From assembly GCA_008933995.1 (NCBI GenBank), contig WARS01000015.1:868001-932000 (forward strand): a stretch of DNA of 64,000 nt, in the 5' to 3' direction. Both the position numbers and the translations under genes were made by a program. The notes beneath the pieces are model-generated. The model saw only the letters and a list, made by a program, of their open reading frames with translations. It did not search any database and was not told where the DNA came from. Positions 49,127 through 58,295 of this stretch are shown piece by piece. Origin of the DNA: Datnioides undecimradiatus (Eukaryota > Chordata > Actinopteri > Lobotiformes > Datnioididae). Within the stretch, counting starts at the first letter, position 1, and each line of letters begins with the position of its first letter.

Positions 49127-50935
49127 CTGTGTCTTTTTTTTCTTTCCAGATCATCACTCAGTATGTTTATGAGCTGTTGGAGAAAAAGTGCAACATGACT
49201 AAAGCAATCCTGCCAGTAAGTACCCGGAGTGAAAAGAGGCATTTTCCTCTTTGATTTATGCCCTTGAAGATTAAAGGGAGTATTAAATATGAAAATTGAC
49301 GTAAATGCTCAGGCTTCAGAGTGTGATTATGATATTGAGTGTCCTGTTTAAAAAAAAAATAAAATAAAGAAAAGGGGGATTGTGAGGAGTCAGCTCTCCT
49401 CATTCTCTGCCAGTCTTTGTCTTTCTCTCTCTATCTCGCTCAGTTTCACTCTTTCTTTTACCCCCTCCTCTGCCCACATCCTTTGTGCAAAAGTGTCTCC
49501 TCAACAAATTAACTGTATTGTGACGTGTCATTTCAAAGGCGCAGAGGCGCAGCGTGCTGATGCTTAATCTGTTTTGCATTCATTTGCGCTGAAGGGGACT
49601 TTCTACTCTGCCATCACGGAGTTATTCTTTGCCCAGCTCATCCAGGCTCAGAGCACACACTTGATCCCTTTTATTTGTTGTTGGAAGCATGTTTGTCTCT
49701 TTTTGCCCCCCCCCCCCTTTACCCCCTCCATTCCTGCTCTCTCTCCCTGTTTATAAAAGTTGTGTGATCATTTTTCAGAGTGCGTTTATGGGGATGTTAG
49801 GCGGCGCTGGTGTTTAGAAGTATAGCAGAGTTAGCTCCGGCGCTAACAGTGTCCATAAATCACCTAGCCAGGGACTCAGCGCCTTTCATTAGCCCCCATA
49901 CACTTTTACTGGTTTATCTGCCTGGCCTATTTATCTCATTATTCCTCTGGAAAATTGCTCTGTTCTGCTTTTCTGCTGCCCACCCGCCTGCGTGTACACG
50001 GCGTGTGTACGTGCGTGCGTGTGTTTGTGTGTTAGCGGTGGGTCCGTCCACCTGCGTGGCATTGAACTTGTGACCGCAGATTTTAAGAAGATTAACCACA
50101 GCCAAGTATAGGGAGAGGGAATGAGGGAGCACAAGAGAAAAAAGGGTAAGATTTTCTCCCCCGCTCGGCTCTCTTTGTCTGCTTGGATTAAGTTCTTGCA
50201 GCTGCCACCCATGGCTTTTATGGACAGTGTTTGTCTCCTTAGAGATTCTTCCAGGCATACTTGGGAGGGATGCAAAGACGCATGGGATGTGGACGGCGCA
50301 CATGCACGCACACTAACCCTCACACATGCTCTCTTTCTGTCTGCACTGCTTTCCGCCTCAGTTTTAATCACACAAAGGCTGTTTTCTAATCATCATCATT
50401 GATAATTAGTGTACTGATGCATATGGGATTTTTCTATTACAGGGGCCACAGAGGAGAAGGCAGTTTCTCTTTGGACATAAGAACATTTCTCTTGGTAGTC
50501 GTTGGTAATCAGGCGATTTGTTTGAAGGCGCAGGAGTCAAGCCTCTAAATTTAAAACCGCAACCCGATCACCTTTTGCATCTGCTGCATGAAAGTTATGT
50601 TGAGCAAATTAAAAGTCTGAAAAATCTATAAAATTATATTCAAAACTTGGTCAGCAGTTTAAAAATTAATTTGGAGAGGCTTCACTTTTCCCTGTGTGAG
50701 AGGTTTTGGGGAGCGACCCGGGGTAACCTGTGTCTTCCTGTAGGTGGATGCTACGGAAGACGAACCCACCAGCTTTATCTACCTGAGCCCAGATGCCTTG
50801 TCCAACCCGTTCAAGCTGCTGGTGTTGATTCAGGGCAGCGGCGTGGTGCGGGCTGGTCAGTGGGCCCGTAGACTCATCATCAACCAGGACCTGGACTCCG
50901 GGACACAGATCCCCTTCATCACCAGAGCCATGGAG
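31787..50935 (+). CDS. fam172a: fam172a (ARB2A), 5' part, five coding exons, runs off the window
   Basis: The coding exons join as 31787-31892, 32522-32623, 37311-37411, 49150-49215 and 50744-50935. All junctions are GT-AG and the reading phase is kept throughout, giving 189 codons with no stop. The translation matches my memory of vertebrate FAM172A nearly block for block, for example [31 protein letters not shown] and [17 protein letters not shown]. The mammalian protein is about 416 residues, so a little under half is here; the rest of the Arb2 (alpha/beta-hydrolase-like) domain lies downstream of the window. In mammals the protein is reported in nucleus and ER, with a hydrophobic N-terminus and a C-terminal ER-retention-like motif, and works with AGO2 and CHD7 in co-transcriptional splicing. 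The start at 31787 gives a hydrophobic leader of the family's length; a second in-frame ATG at 31841 has a better context. The identification is firm; functional statements come from the family. Confidence 0.95.
31893..32521 (+). other. fam172a: fam172a intron between coding exons 1 and 2
   Basis: A 629-base intron, AT-rich, with no identifiable element. Its GTAAAC donor and CTCAG acceptor are ordinary. Confidence 0.9.
32522..32623 (+). CDS. fam172a: fam172a coding exon 2 (residues 36-69)
   Basis: The acceptor ends at 32521 and the donor GTGAGT begins at 32624. With the carried-over G, the exon reads [18 protein letters not shown], then [16 protein letters not shown]. The human counterpart as I recall it is [18 protein letters not shown] followed by LDFPDTLEGFEYAFNE. 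It leaves one base for the next exon. This acidic helical stretch precedes the conserved GQLRHI block and has no catalytic motif that I can name. Confidence 0.95.
32850..33130. repeat. Repeat-like segment, probably an old non-autonomous DNA transposon
   Basis: Phrases such as CAATCTTTTTGTCTTAGG, ACCCCTTAAGTG, TGACCCCTGGGTGGGTCC and CCTGAGGTTGG recall a class of vertebrate interspersed repeats of hAT type. I see no clear terminal inverted repeats or target duplications. Confidence 0.35.
33180..33910. repeat. Repeat-like segment with unusual composition (possible MITE)
   Basis: The segment is rich in GGCGC and GCGCAAA-type words spaced by ATGCAAAT and TTTAAATGAGG phrases, unlike neighbouring intron sequence. 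Open frames at 33592-33906 show no recognisable domain. A PIF/Harbinger-like non-autonomous element is one possibility, but no termini were defined. Confidence 0.3.
34624..34655. repeat. CA microsatellite
   Basis: A near-perfect run of about 16 CA units in the second coding-region intron. Confidence 0.95.
36725..36772. repeat. (CA)24 microsatellite
   Basis: Twenty-four uninterrupted CA units, one of the longest pure tracts in the window and likely length-variable. Confidence 0.97.
37311..37411 (+). CDS. fam172a: fam172a coding exon 3 (residues 70-103)
   Basis: The acceptor is TCACCCACAG and the donor GTAACG begins at 37412. The exon encodes [16 protein letters not shown], then [18 protein letters not shown], one of the most conserved parts of the family. 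It ends in phase 0. The donor is followed at once by a GT-rich and GA-rich stretch (37424-37470), which could bind UG-rich RNA-binding proteins. Confidence 0.97.
40870..41135 (+). mobile_element. Fish LINE-type 3' tail (retroposon remnant)
   Basis: The end of this segment, TGTAAAGCACTTTAAAATAT followed by AGAGGTGCTACGCAAATAAA, matches the generic 3' terminus of fish non-LTR elements (L2/Rex-like), which end in a short-repeat tail. The upstream limit is uncertain and no reverse-transcriptase frame is attached. Confidence 0.5.
42067..42183 (+). mobile_element. Fragment of a LINE reverse-transcriptase ORF
   Basis: A 38-codon frame reads [18 protein letters not shown] and continues to a stop. 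The [14 protein letters not shown] motif is characteristic of the C-terminal part of fish L2/CR1/Rex-like LINE reverse-transcriptase proteins. The fragment is far shorter than any functional element, so it is a dead remnant in the intron. It could come from the same insertion as the tail 1 kb upstream only if there was rearrangement, because the order is reversed. Confidence 0.6.
42910..42950. repeat. CA microsatellite
   Basis: About 20 CA units with a single T interruption near the start. Confidence 0.95.
43855..44060. promoter_or_regulatory. Candidate conserved non-coding element
   Basis: A repeat-free block with GACTATAAATGACAGCTGTC and neighbouring CpG-bearing sequence. It has no coding frame. 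Element status is inferred from texture only. Confidence 0.25.
44511..44544. repeat. CT microsatellite
   Basis: Seventeen TC units, followed by a single CGCTCTT interruption. Confidence 0.95.
46691..46748. repeat. (TG)29 microsatellite
   Basis: Twenty-nine uninterrupted TG units, the longest pure dinucleotide tract here and likely highly polymorphic. Confidence 0.97.
48873..48902. repeat. CA microsatellite
   Basis: Fifteen AC units. A related interrupted CA run lies just upstream at about 48801-48840. Confidence 0.95.
49095..49149 (+). promoter_or_regulatory. fam172a: (TG)15-T8 tract at the exon 4 splice acceptor
   Basis: Fifteen TG units at 49095-49124 are followed by a short spacer, eight T residues at 49134-49141 and the acceptor CTTTCCAG. 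The layout parallels the TG(m)T(n) tract before the human CFTR exon whose skipping depends on UG length, T length and TDP-43 binding. The downstream exon is short and frame-neutral. Confidence 0.6.
49150..49215 (+). CDS. fam172a: fam172a coding exon 4 (residues 104-125)
   Basis: This 66-base, 22-codon exon is phase 0 at both ends, so skipping it would keep the frame. It encodes [14 protein letters not shown], then NMTKAILP, matching human [14 protein letters not shown] and following residues. The donor is GTAAGT. The acceptor is unusual: a (TG)15 tract at 49095-49124 and an 8-T run lie within 55 bases upstream of the splice site. NMT is a potential N-glycosylation sequon if this part enters the ER. 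Confidence 0.96.
49216..50743 (+). other. fam172a: fam172a intron between coding exons 4 and 5
   Basis: A 1.5-kb intron with a C run near 49709-49718 and a repeat-free block (49790-49960) that includes GTCCATAAATCACCTAG. Nothing else is supported. Confidence 0.9.
50744..50935 (+). CDS. fam172a: fam172a coding exon 5 (residues 126-189, start of Arb2 domain)
   Basis: The acceptor is CTTCCTGTAG and the donor GTAGGG begins at 50936. The exon encodes [19 protein letters not shown] through [17 protein letters not shown] and [16 protein letters not shown]. It begins the Arb2 domain; the strand-turn [10 protein letters not shown] (Q155 to G158) corresponds to the HG-type oxyanion-loop region of alpha/beta hydrolases. 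As I recall, mammals have HGSG here, so glutamine in place of histidine would be a change. The exon ends in phase 0. The next exon, expected to start with a GYGVIVLNPNEN-like sequence, was not found downstream in the window. Confidence 0.97.
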
Positions 50936-52449
50936 GTAGGGAAGCTGTTCTGTTGGATGTCGAACTGATTTTCTGATCTTTGATTCTATTTTTATGTCTA
51001 ACAAAGAGGAACATGTGGGCTGTGTGCACCGAGGACAGCGCACGTAGGATGTCGGATGAAGACCTGTTGTGCAGCCAGTATTAAATACTTTACATTATAT
51101 ACTGTATTTTTCTTTTACTCATGGCATTTGAGTATAAACTGCATGGTATGTAGAGTTGTTTGGGTCTCCGAGTGAAAAAGGCATGCGATGTGCTCATCAT
51201 GTGGTCGTTGTCACCGCCACCACCGCCACAGTGGTTAGCCTTATGGGATATTGGTGTGACAAGTGTAAGACACACTGTTTATTTTCGCAGGGCAGACCTG
51301 AATATTTAAGGCGTTGTGGCACAGTCAGGAGCAGAGTGTCGCGGTATTTTGTTTTCTTGTATTTGACTGGAGGTTTGAATGTGATTGTGAGTAATTTGTC
51401 GTCGCCGAGTGCTTTCATAGCTCGGGCTCTGGATGTACCGCGCCGACCCAGTTCAGTTCAGCTTCGCTGTGCAATTCACACAAGCGCGGAGTGGAAGGCA
51501 AACTTTGTCCCGGGGGTCATACGAGAAATTATATGTTTCTCTGCAGCATCGTATAATCACAGAGGCAAATAATACCATGCTGACGTTCATTCACAGGTAC
51601 AAACACAGTCATAGTCTGTGTCACTGTGCAGTTCTCAACCCAGAGTTTAGGCTTACATTGTCTTGTTAGAGAAATGAAGCGCGTACCTCGACGTGATCGT
51701 TACCATATAAGAAAACATTTAAGCGTTTGTATGATCAGTGATTCCTTTGTGGTGCTGTATATCCACGGGTGACTGAGCGAAGAGCAAGGCAGAGGTAATC
51801 TAACATAAATTATAGATGAGTTGTTCTTTCCCTACTGTATGATGACATACAAGTGTATACATGTGTGTGTCAGCAAGCACAAGGCGGCTCTGCCCGTCTT
51901 ATTATTTTCATCCCCATCTCTGGGTTCATTTGTCAGCCTGGCCACGACTACCTGTGTAATTTCATCGGCCTGCTGTTTAAATTGACTTAGGGGAGATCCT
52001 GCTCTCCCTCTCCCCCCCCCACCCCCCCACCCCCGCTCCCTCGTTTCGTCCATCTGAATGCCATAAAGACTTTCACTGCTGTGTAAAGCCCCCGCCTGCT
52101 GTGCGCAACAACGGGAGAGGTTTGGGCCGCCTGCGCTAACGGATGATTTGGCTACCCTGAGACTCTGAATTACAGTCACCCAGGCCGGTAGTACAGTTGG
52201 AGAAGGCAGGGTCGTGCTGCAGAAAGCCAAAGTGACAGCTTCGATATAGAAAACACGGTGCGCGTAGAGCGAGTGCTGCTCATTCATCATAGTAAACAAG
52301 AAATCGTGTCCTTACACCCTGACAAATCATCATCCAGGCATTTACCACACACAGGCCCTGTACTCTGTGCGTGCACTGCAAAGACAGACACACACATTTA
52401 CAGTCAATTCACGCTGTCTGCACCTATTACAGGCACGCTTGTGGTTTAT

Positions 52450-52640
52450 TATGTCACACCATGAAATTTATGTGGCTGTATTTGCCCACAAACATAAAAT
52501 TACAGCAGCGATACAATCTGAAGGAGGAAGTTCAGTTATTGATTCAGCACAGCTATTTTTGGCGAATGGATATTCATTTTATGCCTTAATTAACATTCAC
52601 GAAGCGAACAAGCGCCAAAACACGTTTGGTCAATAACTCA
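52450..52640. promoter_or_regulatory. Candidate conserved non-coding element
   Basis: A repeat-free stretch with AT-rich cores (GGATATTCATTTTATGCC and CTTAATTAACATTCACG). A + strand open frame spans it but encodes no known peptide and lacks splice signals. Confidence 0.28.
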
Positions 52641-53301
52641 CAAGTGAGTGGCAGCTCGGAGAGATGACAGTTTGACATGACAGCTCCGTGACACAGCAAA
52701 TACAGGCGGCAGAGTCCACCGTCGGCAGCGTTACGATTTAAGAGCAGAATCCCGTGATCAAGCAAGTCTGTGAAGAGACCATACCGACGACCAGACGCTA
52801 CGACCCCGCCAGATACAAAAAGCTCTAGTCTGTGCAATGTGGCCAGCAGCTGATTTTAGTGATTTACTTCCTGTTAAATCAGAGAGGGATGAGATAATCG
52901 GTGATAGCATCAGGATAATAATCAAAACAAGTAACACTTATCAACAGGCACAGGTAGAATTACTCAGTATGACGTTTTGATTTACGAATTTTGTTAAGTG
53001 CAGCGTTGGGTCAAATGTTGACAGTTACAATGTACATGTTTACTGTGTTTAACTTGGGCTCCGGTTTCCAAAGAAATGTTTTGTGGCACGAATCTATCGC
53101 CTCCAGTGCAGCTCGTGTGAAGTTACTCAGGGGAAGTTGATTGGAAATTCAAAGCCTGCAGCAAAGGGTCAAATGGAGTGCATTCAGCAAATGTGGGGGG
53201 GGGAGCTTGTGGCTTTACAAAACACATGAGCAAGCATGCACACACACGCACACGCACGCACGCGCACAGATAAAACACTTAATTTCACTTAGTAGTATTG
53301 C

Positions 53302-53326
53302 GTGTGTGTGTGTGTGTGTGTGTGTG
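53302..53326. repeat. TG microsatellite
   Basis: About twelve GT units; a CA/CG-rich run lies 50-80 bases upstream in the opposite sense. Confidence 0.9.
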
Positions 53327-55401
53327 GATGCTGTGCTCTTCCATGGTGTGCACGGGCTCGCACATACCTGTGTTAAAGCACCACTCTGAAATTATTAGCC
53401 ATGTGTCTTGAAACTTCCAGTCTTCCAGCCTTTCCTCTCTTCCGATTGGAAAAATAGCTGATTACGCGAGTTAATCAGGCCCTTCGCACGATGCACATAC
53501 ACACTCAAACACATGCGCACACACACACAGGGTGAATCTCCGGGCAGCCTGTCTCTTACACACTATTTACGTCCCGTCGCCTGTCTCTGTTTCCCATATC
53601 CGCCATCCTCCTGTCCGCAGATATCAGAATCTTTGTCGTGCTGCTATATGATGATGACACATTAATAAGCTGGCAAAATGTATATGTTGAAGATAAAGTC
53701 TAAAATATGTCCACACAGACATGTGCACATAGGAAAAACATACACACACAGGCAGAGACACAAGCGCAGCGGCAGAGGATATGCATGTGGCGTTCTGCGT
53801 ACTGTGCACCGTGACGCCGCGCTAAGGGAAATCTTTGTGTTGTGTGTGCAGGTCTCATGCATGTTGGCGTCTTTATGTGCGTGTGTGTGTGTGTGTGTGC
53901 TCATGTGGAAGTGGTGCTTTTCCCATAGCCTAGAGGTAAAATGACAGGTGAGAGGAGGATGCTCCAGCAACAACCAGAGAGTGGGGGAAAGAGGTGGAAA
54001 AGAGGAATCTGAGATGGAGAGCAGGAGTGGGGTGGAGGGGTGGGTGAGGGGGGTGCAGAGAGGGAGGAGGGTTATGATTGGTTGGAAGAGGACAGAAGAG
54101 GAAAGGAGGAGAGGGGTACAGAGAGGATTGAAGCAGGAAGAGAGAAATGAGAGGAGGACGAGGGAGTGACTGCAAATGGGGTGGGACTGGCAGAGGAGAG
54201 ACGGGAGTGTAGAGAGAGAGAGAGAGAGAGAGTAGGCAGAAGGCAGGCGTCTGACAGCTCCACTACTGGGAGAGGGCCTCTTAATGACAGCTTATTCCTT
54301 CATGATTTCAATTCCTGACAGTCGACAGGTCTGCTTGTTGCATCATGGCAGCTGTATCATTACCTTCTGGCCCTGTCACTGCTCTGCATCCTGAGACTGA
54401 GATGGTGGAGGTGGAGGGTGGGCGCCATGGGGTTTGGAGCAGGATGGGGGATGGGCGAGAGAGAGAGAGAGAGAATATGGAGATTGTGAGGTTACAGTCA
54501 TTATAATTGAGGAAGGAGGGAATATTGAAAGGTGGGATCATTAGTCGCAGTAGTTGCTGAAGTTCAGAGTGGGACTTTCAGCTTGTGGAAGTTTGTGTCC
54601 AAAGTGAAAGAGAACACATGAACGCCGGTCTGAGGCTGTGCTGTAACACTAACCTGGCCATGACACAACATATTTCAGAGGCAATAAGCAAAAACAAAAT
54701 GGCAGTGCCCTCTTTTCCTTTTACTTTACATCACTTCTCTTTACATCACGACTTCTCCTGCGGTCGCTGTCTTTTGTTTTTGCAGGCAGCGTGGGTTACC
54801 GGCTACTTTTAGAAACTCTGCTTCGTTTTCCTCTGAAGTGACCTGTGCAATCTTTCACTCGGTCAGAAGTCTCCATTGAATTTTAATTCATTCGTTTAAT
54901 CCACTTTCCTGAGCATTTCAGATATTCCAAAGATTTCCACAATATCAAGACACCACTCTCCAACTTGTCCGCTGCACATGCTTGCGCACACGCGCGTCGT
55001 CAAGAATGACTTAATTAAATTTGGAAGTTGCTAATACAAAAACAGATCTATACCCCCTGCAATGCCTTCCCTCCTTCTCAGCCCCCACCCTTCTCTCCAT
55101 CTCACTCTCTCTCTTGATAGTGAGTCAGGCTCGACACTGGAGACCCGCTGGAAAGAAAGAGGGGGTGTGGTGTTTTCAAAAGTGTGTCAAAAGCCTAGGG
55201 GTTTGTATCTGCCCGGAATTTCAATGGGAGGCTGAAAGGGGGCAGCGAAGCAGACAAACTCAAACACAGAAATCCTCTTTTAATTTCTGTCATCCTGCCC
55301 ACCCTCCCTTTTTTTTTTTTTTGGCTGGGTGACGTCCTCTTCAGCATAGGCTGCACACTCTGGCATCTGCCTGTGTTGTGTCATGGTCCTGTGTGCTGTG
55401 A

Positions 55402-55404
<3 letters not shown>

Positions 55405-55435
<31 letters not shown>
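55405..55435. repeat. CT microsatellite
   Basis: About fifteen TC units in the last fam172a intron of the window. Confidence 0.95.
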
Positions 55436-55441
<6 letters not shown>

Positions 55442-55662
55442 TCAATCACCACTCTTCCTCCTCCTCCTCCTTTCTCATTAGTTCCTTTTAATTCCCCCCA
55501 AGCTGTGAGTTAACCTGTTTGTATGTATGTGTGTGTGCGTGTGTGTGTAGCCAGTGATAACATTGTACGTACAGTGCGTGTACAGCCTATCTTGAGGCAT
55601 CAGGTGGCTACAGAGGCCAGACAGGTATCATTCTATCCATCCAGCCAGGTTTAGCCAGAGGA

Positions 55663-55664
<2 letters not shown>

Positions 55665-55720
<56 letters not shown>
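55665..55720. repeat. (GT)28 microsatellite
   Basis: Twenty-eight uninterrupted GT units. A CA run of about seven units follows 57 bases downstream (55778-55791), so a transcript could pair the two. Confidence 0.97.
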
Positions 55721-55722
<2 letters not shown>

Positions 55723-55904
55723 GGGTCAGAAGATGTACCGCCTTGCCATGGCCTTGTAATAGCAGCCCTGCGAGCAACACACACACACACAGGTATACAC
55801 ACACCTCCAGGTGGGAAGGTCCCAGCACATCCCGCAGCTCAGATCAATGCACTTGACACCTTCAAAGGCGGGTGTGGGGCCTGGACTTGCTCTGGGGTTA
55901 AACC

Positions 55905-56060
55905 TCTTTTAAATAGCATCCCGCGGGAAGGCAGCTGTCAATAACCCACCATAATTACCGGGGCCAGGCCCGCCAAGGGCTCGGCTGCACAGGCCAAATT
56001 AAAAATTGATCAGAGGGAGAGAAAACATTATTTTGTGGTGGTATTCCCTGTCCTAACAGC
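55905..56060. promoter_or_regulatory. Candidate conserved non-coding element
   Basis: A block with ACCATAATTACCGGGGCC and CAAATTAAAAATTGATCAG joined by GC-rich sequence with intact CpGs. Homeodomain-type cores in a GC-rich frame are typical of conserved vertebrate enhancers. Confidence 0.35.
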
Positions 56061-56579
56061 ATTGCTGCTGCCGTATGCGAAATCTCATCAATTGAGGTCC
56101 AAGCTAGATATCTGGAGACCTATTTATGTATCTATCTGCCCCCCTGCCCCCCTTCGTCCAGATGAACAATGGAGTGCTGTCCCTGTTGTAAAAAAAAAAA
56201 AAAAAAGAATTTGCATATTAAGTGTCTCTCAGCATTTACGCGTGTGTGTACACGCTGTACACGAGCGCGTGTGTGTGTGCATACTGTATGAGCATCAGCT
56301 GATTGTTATTTGCTCCAGGTAATCGTACATCATCCCCTATCTGTGCAGAGTGTGCGCGCGGGCGCGTATGTGTGTGCGCACCTTGTAGCAGCGTATTGAT
56401 TGTGGTCTCATTGAGTTTCTCTTGGCAGGGAGCCTTTATTTGTCAGTCAGCGAACGATATGAAGAAGATATGTTCATCCTCAGGCTTCCTCCAGGAAAAC
56501 ACACACAGGCTATTGTTTCACAAGACGCTGATAAATGAGGACGACAGTTTACAATGGGTTTGAAGTATTTTCTAAATAC

Positions 56580-56790
56580 ACACAGGTAAAAGGTCACAGC
56601 ATATGCTTTTTATCAGAGTTTCTCAATGTCATTGGTGTAGGACATGTTTTTCCTATTCCATATTACGCCCCATTTAAAATGGATTTTCTTTTGGGAGGTC
56701 CTGTCATTATCGTAATTACCACTGGCATCTGTAATTTGCATCCAGTGCAAATCTGCCAGATACATAATTCACACGAGTGTGTAAGGGGGA
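56580..56790. promoter_or_regulatory. Candidate conserved non-coding element with a DR1 site
   Basis: About 200 bases without simple repeats. AGGTAAAAGGTCA at 56584-56596 is a direct repeat of nuclear-receptor half sites with one-base spacing and one mismatch. Further cores are ATCGTAATTACCACTGG and TAATTTGCATCC near 56710-56740. No coding frame of interest. Confidence 0.38.
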
Positions 56791-57603
56791 GCATGCGTTA
56801 TGACATTTCACATTTGGGCTAAGAGCACAGATTCAAGGGAAAACACACATCACGTCCCGTGGTGTTAATAAGTGTTGATTGGCTTCTGTAAACACAGGAA
56901 GTGTTGATTTTAACACTCGCGGAGTTACAGTAAATGAACTCTGGCAATTTTACCGCGCAGATATCGTTTATCTTGTGCAAAGTACCTTCGGATTTACACA
57001 CATAGCAGATGCAATTGCATTAGAGGATTCCTCCACTAAAAGTAATCCAATTTGAATAGTGTGACTTTAGATCGGTCGCTCCCAAAGTGGCACCCTGGGG
57101 TTCCACGGCAGCCACGATTTGTTTCCAATATTTGTTGTTTGTTTCTTTTTTCCAACATTTTATCACACATTTGTCACAGTAAATAGACCCAAAATAAACG
57201 CTGAGCGTGGATATTTACAGTGACACTCCCGGCTTAGAGGGGTGGACCGTGTGTCGCCGGGGTGCTGTACTTAAAAAAAGTTTTGAAACTGCTGCTGCAG
57301 ATGCGAAAACTAGCTCGCTACATCTACACCCCACGTGTTACGCAAACGCACATTTAAATACACTTCACACGTCAGCCTCCAGCCTGCTCATGCCACCATG
57401 TTGCTTTGGGGGGGGGGGATGAAAGGACAGGGGGAAGAAACAAGAGGATGAAAAACAAAAGAAAACGAGTGAGGAAGACTTTGATCTAATTGTAAAACAT
57501 TATTTGGGAGTGTACGGTTTTTTTGCCCACGTGTGATAATTGACTTTATTTTTTCCTCTTGAAATTACAAATTATATCATCAAAAAGGCTTTGTCTCTGT
57601 GTC

Positions 57604-57628
57604 TGTGTGTGTGTGTGTGTGTGTGTGT
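57604..57628. repeat. TG microsatellite
   Basis: Twelve TG units, continuing as TC/TG mixed repeats to about 57640. Confidence 0.9.
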
Positions 57629-58000
57629 CTGTCTGTGTGTGTATGGGTCTGCGTGTGTGAGGTGGGTAGTAGGTCATTTGCAGCTGCAGGCTGTGTGTGT
57701 GCGTCCCAATGGGAAGGTCTTGTTTAGTCTCTCTTCCAGAGGGCCCCAGGCAGTGTGCGGTGGATACCTCTTCACTCTCTCACTGGGAACACTCCTCTAT
57801 GGCCAATACACTTTCTCACAAACACACACACTTCTCCCACACACACACACACAGAAAAATCTTCCACAATCTTTTGCACAATTCGTCAGCCTGTGCAGCA
57901 GCGTGTTCACTATCTGACAGCTGAAACAGAACAGCTTTTACCTCTTTTTTGGATACAGGTGGGTGTATCAGTTAATATTACCTGCAGTCGCAAAAACACG

Positions 58001-58035
<35 letters not shown>

Positions 58036-58065
58036 CCCCTCACACACACACACACACACACACAC
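58001..58065. repeat. Compound CT-CA microsatellite
   Basis: An interrupted CT run (58001-58034) is followed by a short C-rich link and about twelve CA units (58041-58065). Confidence 0.95.
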
Positions 58066-58261
58066 TTACGCGCGCACGCGAAGGCTCTTTCATCCTCTTG
58101 TAAATTTTACATGTATCCTCCATCGCAGCAGGTTTGTAGAGGTTAAAAGTGCTTAGGTGTGGACGTTCCAGGAGGAAATTGAGTTTTGTGAGGAGCTAGT
58201 GGTGAGCAGATAGGTGACCTCCTGTGAATTTACACTACCTGCACACACACACAGACTCTCG

Positions 58262-58262
<1 letters not shown>

Positions 58263-58293
<31 letters not shown>
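58263..58293. repeat. CA microsatellite
   Basis: Fifteen CA units, about 200 bases after the compound CT-CA tract. Confidence 0.95.

Positions 58294-58295
<2 letters not shown>

Larger units (their letters stand above)
37412..49149 (+). other. fam172a: fam172a intron between coding exons 3 and 4
   Basis: An 11.7-kb intron. It holds LINE-type remnants (40870-41135 and 42067-42183), CA and TG tracts (42910-42950, 46691-46748, 48873-48902, 49095-49124), CT tracts (44511-44544 and 44687-44705) and a conserved-looking block near 43855-44060. The long pyrimidine-rich frame at 45569-46201 is not credible as a gene. Confidence 0.9.

Noticed and set aside
49914-50371. Overlapping 129- and 146-codon minus-strand frames
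   Set aside because: Both come from the same region in different frames and encode Cys/His/Arg-rich text from CA-rich DNA. Neither resembles a protein family.
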